Positions 61,383 through 64,000 of a DNA stretch of 64,000 nt are shown piece by piece (positions within the stretch are counted from its first letter, which is position 1; every line of letters starts with the position of its first letter). Source of the stretch: Musa acuminata AAA Group. Lineage: Eukaryota > Streptophyta > Magnoliopsida > Zingiberales > Musaceae. The position numbers and the translations under genes were made by a program. Location of the stretch: NCBI RefSeq assembly GCF_036884655.1, contig NC_088327.1, positions 13,401,001 through 13,465,000 on the forward strand, given 5' to 3'. The notes beneath the pieces were generated by a model, which worked only from the letters and a program-made list of their open reading frames with translations, did no database searches and was not told where the DNA came from.

Positions 61383-64000
61383 CTAATTGAACAAGAAAAT
61401 ATCAAATATTAGAAATTCCAATTTTTAGTTGTTGGAGTATGCCAAAATATGAGACCTGAATGATTGTTTCATCATGAACCTAGATAATCAAAAAGTACTA
61501 TGCAACTTCACATACATCAAAATGTTAGACTATACCCAAAACATATCCAATCCATGCACAAAGACAAACAAAACAGCAAAGGTGGCATGAAACAGTATTG
61601 ATTAACAAATGATTACACTGATTTATGATTACCAATTGCAGGAAATCCTTCCTAATCAATGAAGGTGGACAAGAAAAAAGAACACTTCACTGTCATCTTG
61701 GAATCGAGATGTCCTCAACAGTTGTATGTAAAATCGATCCATGAAACAGAAGATATATGCAAATTTATTACATGTGGATGCATTGCCCTTCCTGGAACAG
61801 CTTAAAAAGCTAACGAAAATCCTCTAAACCACCCAAAATTTCTCCATGTGGCTTTAAGTAATTTTTATTTAGAAAATATTAGGTTTGTATCTATTAAACC
61901 CTGGCAAAATGAATCACAGATTTTCATGCCAAATATACCAATTAATGCCAGTTGTGTGTACCATAATGGTACATCATCAAGTGTAATTCCATTATTCCAT
62001 GCTGATAGAATGACCAAATAGTGCATGGCCTGTGCCATACCATGAGGGGAAAGACTTGCTAAGTTTGATTTGTTGTGTTTCTCCTTACGTTTAGGTAATT
62101 TTTGGTATTTGCTTCAATATATAAGTGCGTCTACACTATATATTAGGTTGGGAAAGTTTTAGGTCATTGGTACTCAAGAAGGACAGTTAAGTTCTTAGAA
62201 TTTGAACCTAAATATGTTTGGTCAATAGTGCTGGGAGGATTGACAACTCAATTCTATCAACTCAAAATCAATGATGGAGGCTCCAATTGAAGATCGGTTC
62301 CATCAAAATGATTTGTGATGTTTAGAACATTTAAGATACAAAAATTTGACTCCAAAAAATTTTAGGTGTGCCCTGAACTAATAAAAAATAAATGGACTAA
62401 AAATTTAGTTTATTTCACTTAACAATCCAAATGGTTAGTCACAATCTAAATAAAATTAGATGAATGCATAAAAAAAATCAAATTGTTCCATGCTGCTAAA
62501 ATTGCTTTGTTATGTTCAATTTATGCATTATTATAAAAAAAGTTTGCTTTTTTATTACTGTGATTTCAAATATCATACATAGTGTTTAATGAAGCCAATC
62601 TGCCATTTGAAGCCATAATGGGATCAGAAGAAATCATTATATTCCAACAAATTATGAAACAAAATTAAACTTGCTATTTGAGAGACTGTATAATATAAAT
62701 TGCTCTTTTTTTTTTGTCGCAACAAACTATATGAGCAACTCTCACCAGAAAGTCATATCCATCCAATCAATGGAATCACATGACGAATAAAAATAAAGAA
62801 AATCTTGCAATTAATCACAGATCTCCAAAGCCATGAATCTGATAGCCTATTCTGGTTCAAAATTATAATGGAATCCATTGATTAGATAGTTGTGATTTTG
62901 TAGTGAAAGTAGATCAATCTTGTGTCCAATTAAGAACATCATTAGTATAGATTGAGCATTTTTTGTATTATATAATGTGCTCAACTAGTCATTTCGACTT
63001 TCTCCCATAATGGGCTGGAATGCATGACTTGTACATCCCATCATGATCTCAACTTGTTGGCCATTATACCAAGTTGGGAGAGAACAATTTAGTCCTATAT
63101 TAAGAGTAGTTAAATTTGAGAAGGCATGAAATGTGTATATACACATGACTTGGGAGTTTAATCTCACATGAACAAGTAAGAAGCCTGAGGTCAAAAGGCC
63201 TTAACAAATATATTTAACCTTCTAGTCTAACCTACTCTTATTTTATTCTAATATATTTGACATAATCGAAATAAAAAAGCTCAACATAGGATGAATAGAG
63301 GACATACTTTAAATAATTTTGAAGATGTTCTGTTAGTCATAACTCATAAGTGTTTTTAACCTAAGATGATTAAAAAATCATATCTAGAGATAATAATTTA
63401 AATTATTGATGAGCCTGAATGATCAAAGTAATTCTTTTTTAAATATTAGTTAATTCAACAATTATAACATTTAGGTGAAACAAGTAGCAATATTTTATTG
63501 GTCCTACTGGTATACATGTAGACATATATATGCATATGCATTAGTATATATAATAGTTTATTGGTCCTTGATACATGTGAATATGTATCAAGGAACATTT
63601 TTACTAACAAAAAACCATATTGACTGCTGGTTGGTCCAGTACAAATCATTGTACTATTCTATACTAATGGGAAAGTTTTGAAATGAAAAGATAGCTGATA
63701 AAAACCAAAAAATAAGGACACAGAAGGATGGCCTATTCATTGATCACAATCATAAATGAGGGTAAAAACACGTGCATGTGTATATGTGTAGACATTTTAT
63801 ATGTGTGTGTATGCATGTGTATATCTGCATATGTAAAAATGCATCTGCATGAATGTGTTTACATGTATATGTGTCAAGGATTGTCATGCCAATCAGCACA
63901 TGCTGAAACAGTCCAAGAATACCATTCCCAAAAGGTACTAGCACATGTTATGGTGTATCATTAAGGAGCTGCCAACATATGGTTATCGACAGTCAGCATG
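61383..64000. other. Probable long ACLB intron, no exon seen
   Basis: AT-rich DNA upstream of the ACLB exon at 61098-61382 with no recognisable ACLB or other exon. It includes a perfect 11-bp-arm hairpin (63566-63593) and a TG-rich stretch (about 63765-63860). Confidence 0.55.
63566..63593. repeat. Short perfect inverted repeat
   Basis: CCTTGATACAT and its exact reverse complement ATGTATCAAGG are separated by six bases (GTGAAT). The TTTATTGGTCCT before it also occurs about 60 bases earlier, near 63494. Confidence 0.8.

Overview
This is a stretch of plant nuclear genome. Every recognisable gene is a plant gene, most are split by GT-AG introns, introns are AT-rich, and there is no operon structure, phage, CRISPR or bacterial signal. 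GC-rich first exons next to AT-rich introns, together with the style of the proteins, suggest a non-grass monocot of the banana type (Musaceae/Zingiberales). That placement is an inference. I could not compare against any database.

Layout from left to right. (1) 349-2193 (+): 3' part of a CBL-interacting protein kinase (CIPK21-like); its N-lobe lies off the left edge. (2) 4424-5796 (-): bHLH transcription factor of the tapetal EAT1/TIP2/bHLH10-89-91 type. (3) 8835-9308 (+): intronless ubiquitin-eS31 fusion. (4) 13142-17781 (-): YTH-domain m6A reader (ECT family) with an unusually long, repeat-rich C-terminal tail. (5) 20217-23741 (+): ECHIDNA/TVP23 trans-Golgi protein. (6) 27117-28107 (+): R2R3-MYB, subgroup-20 type. 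(7) 32235-32483 (+): probable small membrane protein of 82 aa. (8) 35951-39147 (+): double-AP2 AINTEGUMENTA-like/PLETHORA factor with a 9-nt microexon. (9) 39932-43477 (+): mitochondrial ribosomal protein mS41 (IGR motif). (10) 46621-48768 (-): single-pass membrane protein of unknown function. (11) 52193-58162 (-): CCHC zinc-knuckle protein. (12) 60605-61382 (-): 3' end of ATP-citrate lyase subunit B, continuing off the right edge. I rebuilt exon boundaries by hand from reading frame, splice consensus and family knowledge. For genes 1-6 and 8-12 the phases close exactly; gene 7 is a single ORF.

The genes are a typical unlinked plant assortment: housekeeping (ubiquitin-eS31, mS41, ACLB, ECH), regulators (bHLH, MYB, AIL) and signalling or RNA readers (CIPK, YTH). 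I see no evidence that they form a system. AAACCCTA telo-boxes recur near the leaders of eS31, YTH, mS41, the membrane protein and the zinc-knuckle gene.

The non-genic structure includes a ~1.2 kb fold-back element with long imperfect terminal inverted repeats (about 44249-45455) and a shorter relative at about 11850-12225; a near-identical 181-bp tandem duplication (41995-42356); a 237-bp tandem triplication (46901-47612); several older duplications; and many microsatellites. I did not find a convincing previously undescribed biological system. The best second looks are the YTH tail, the 82-aa membrane protein, the fold-back family and a consensus 5' splice site lying across the eS31 stop codon.
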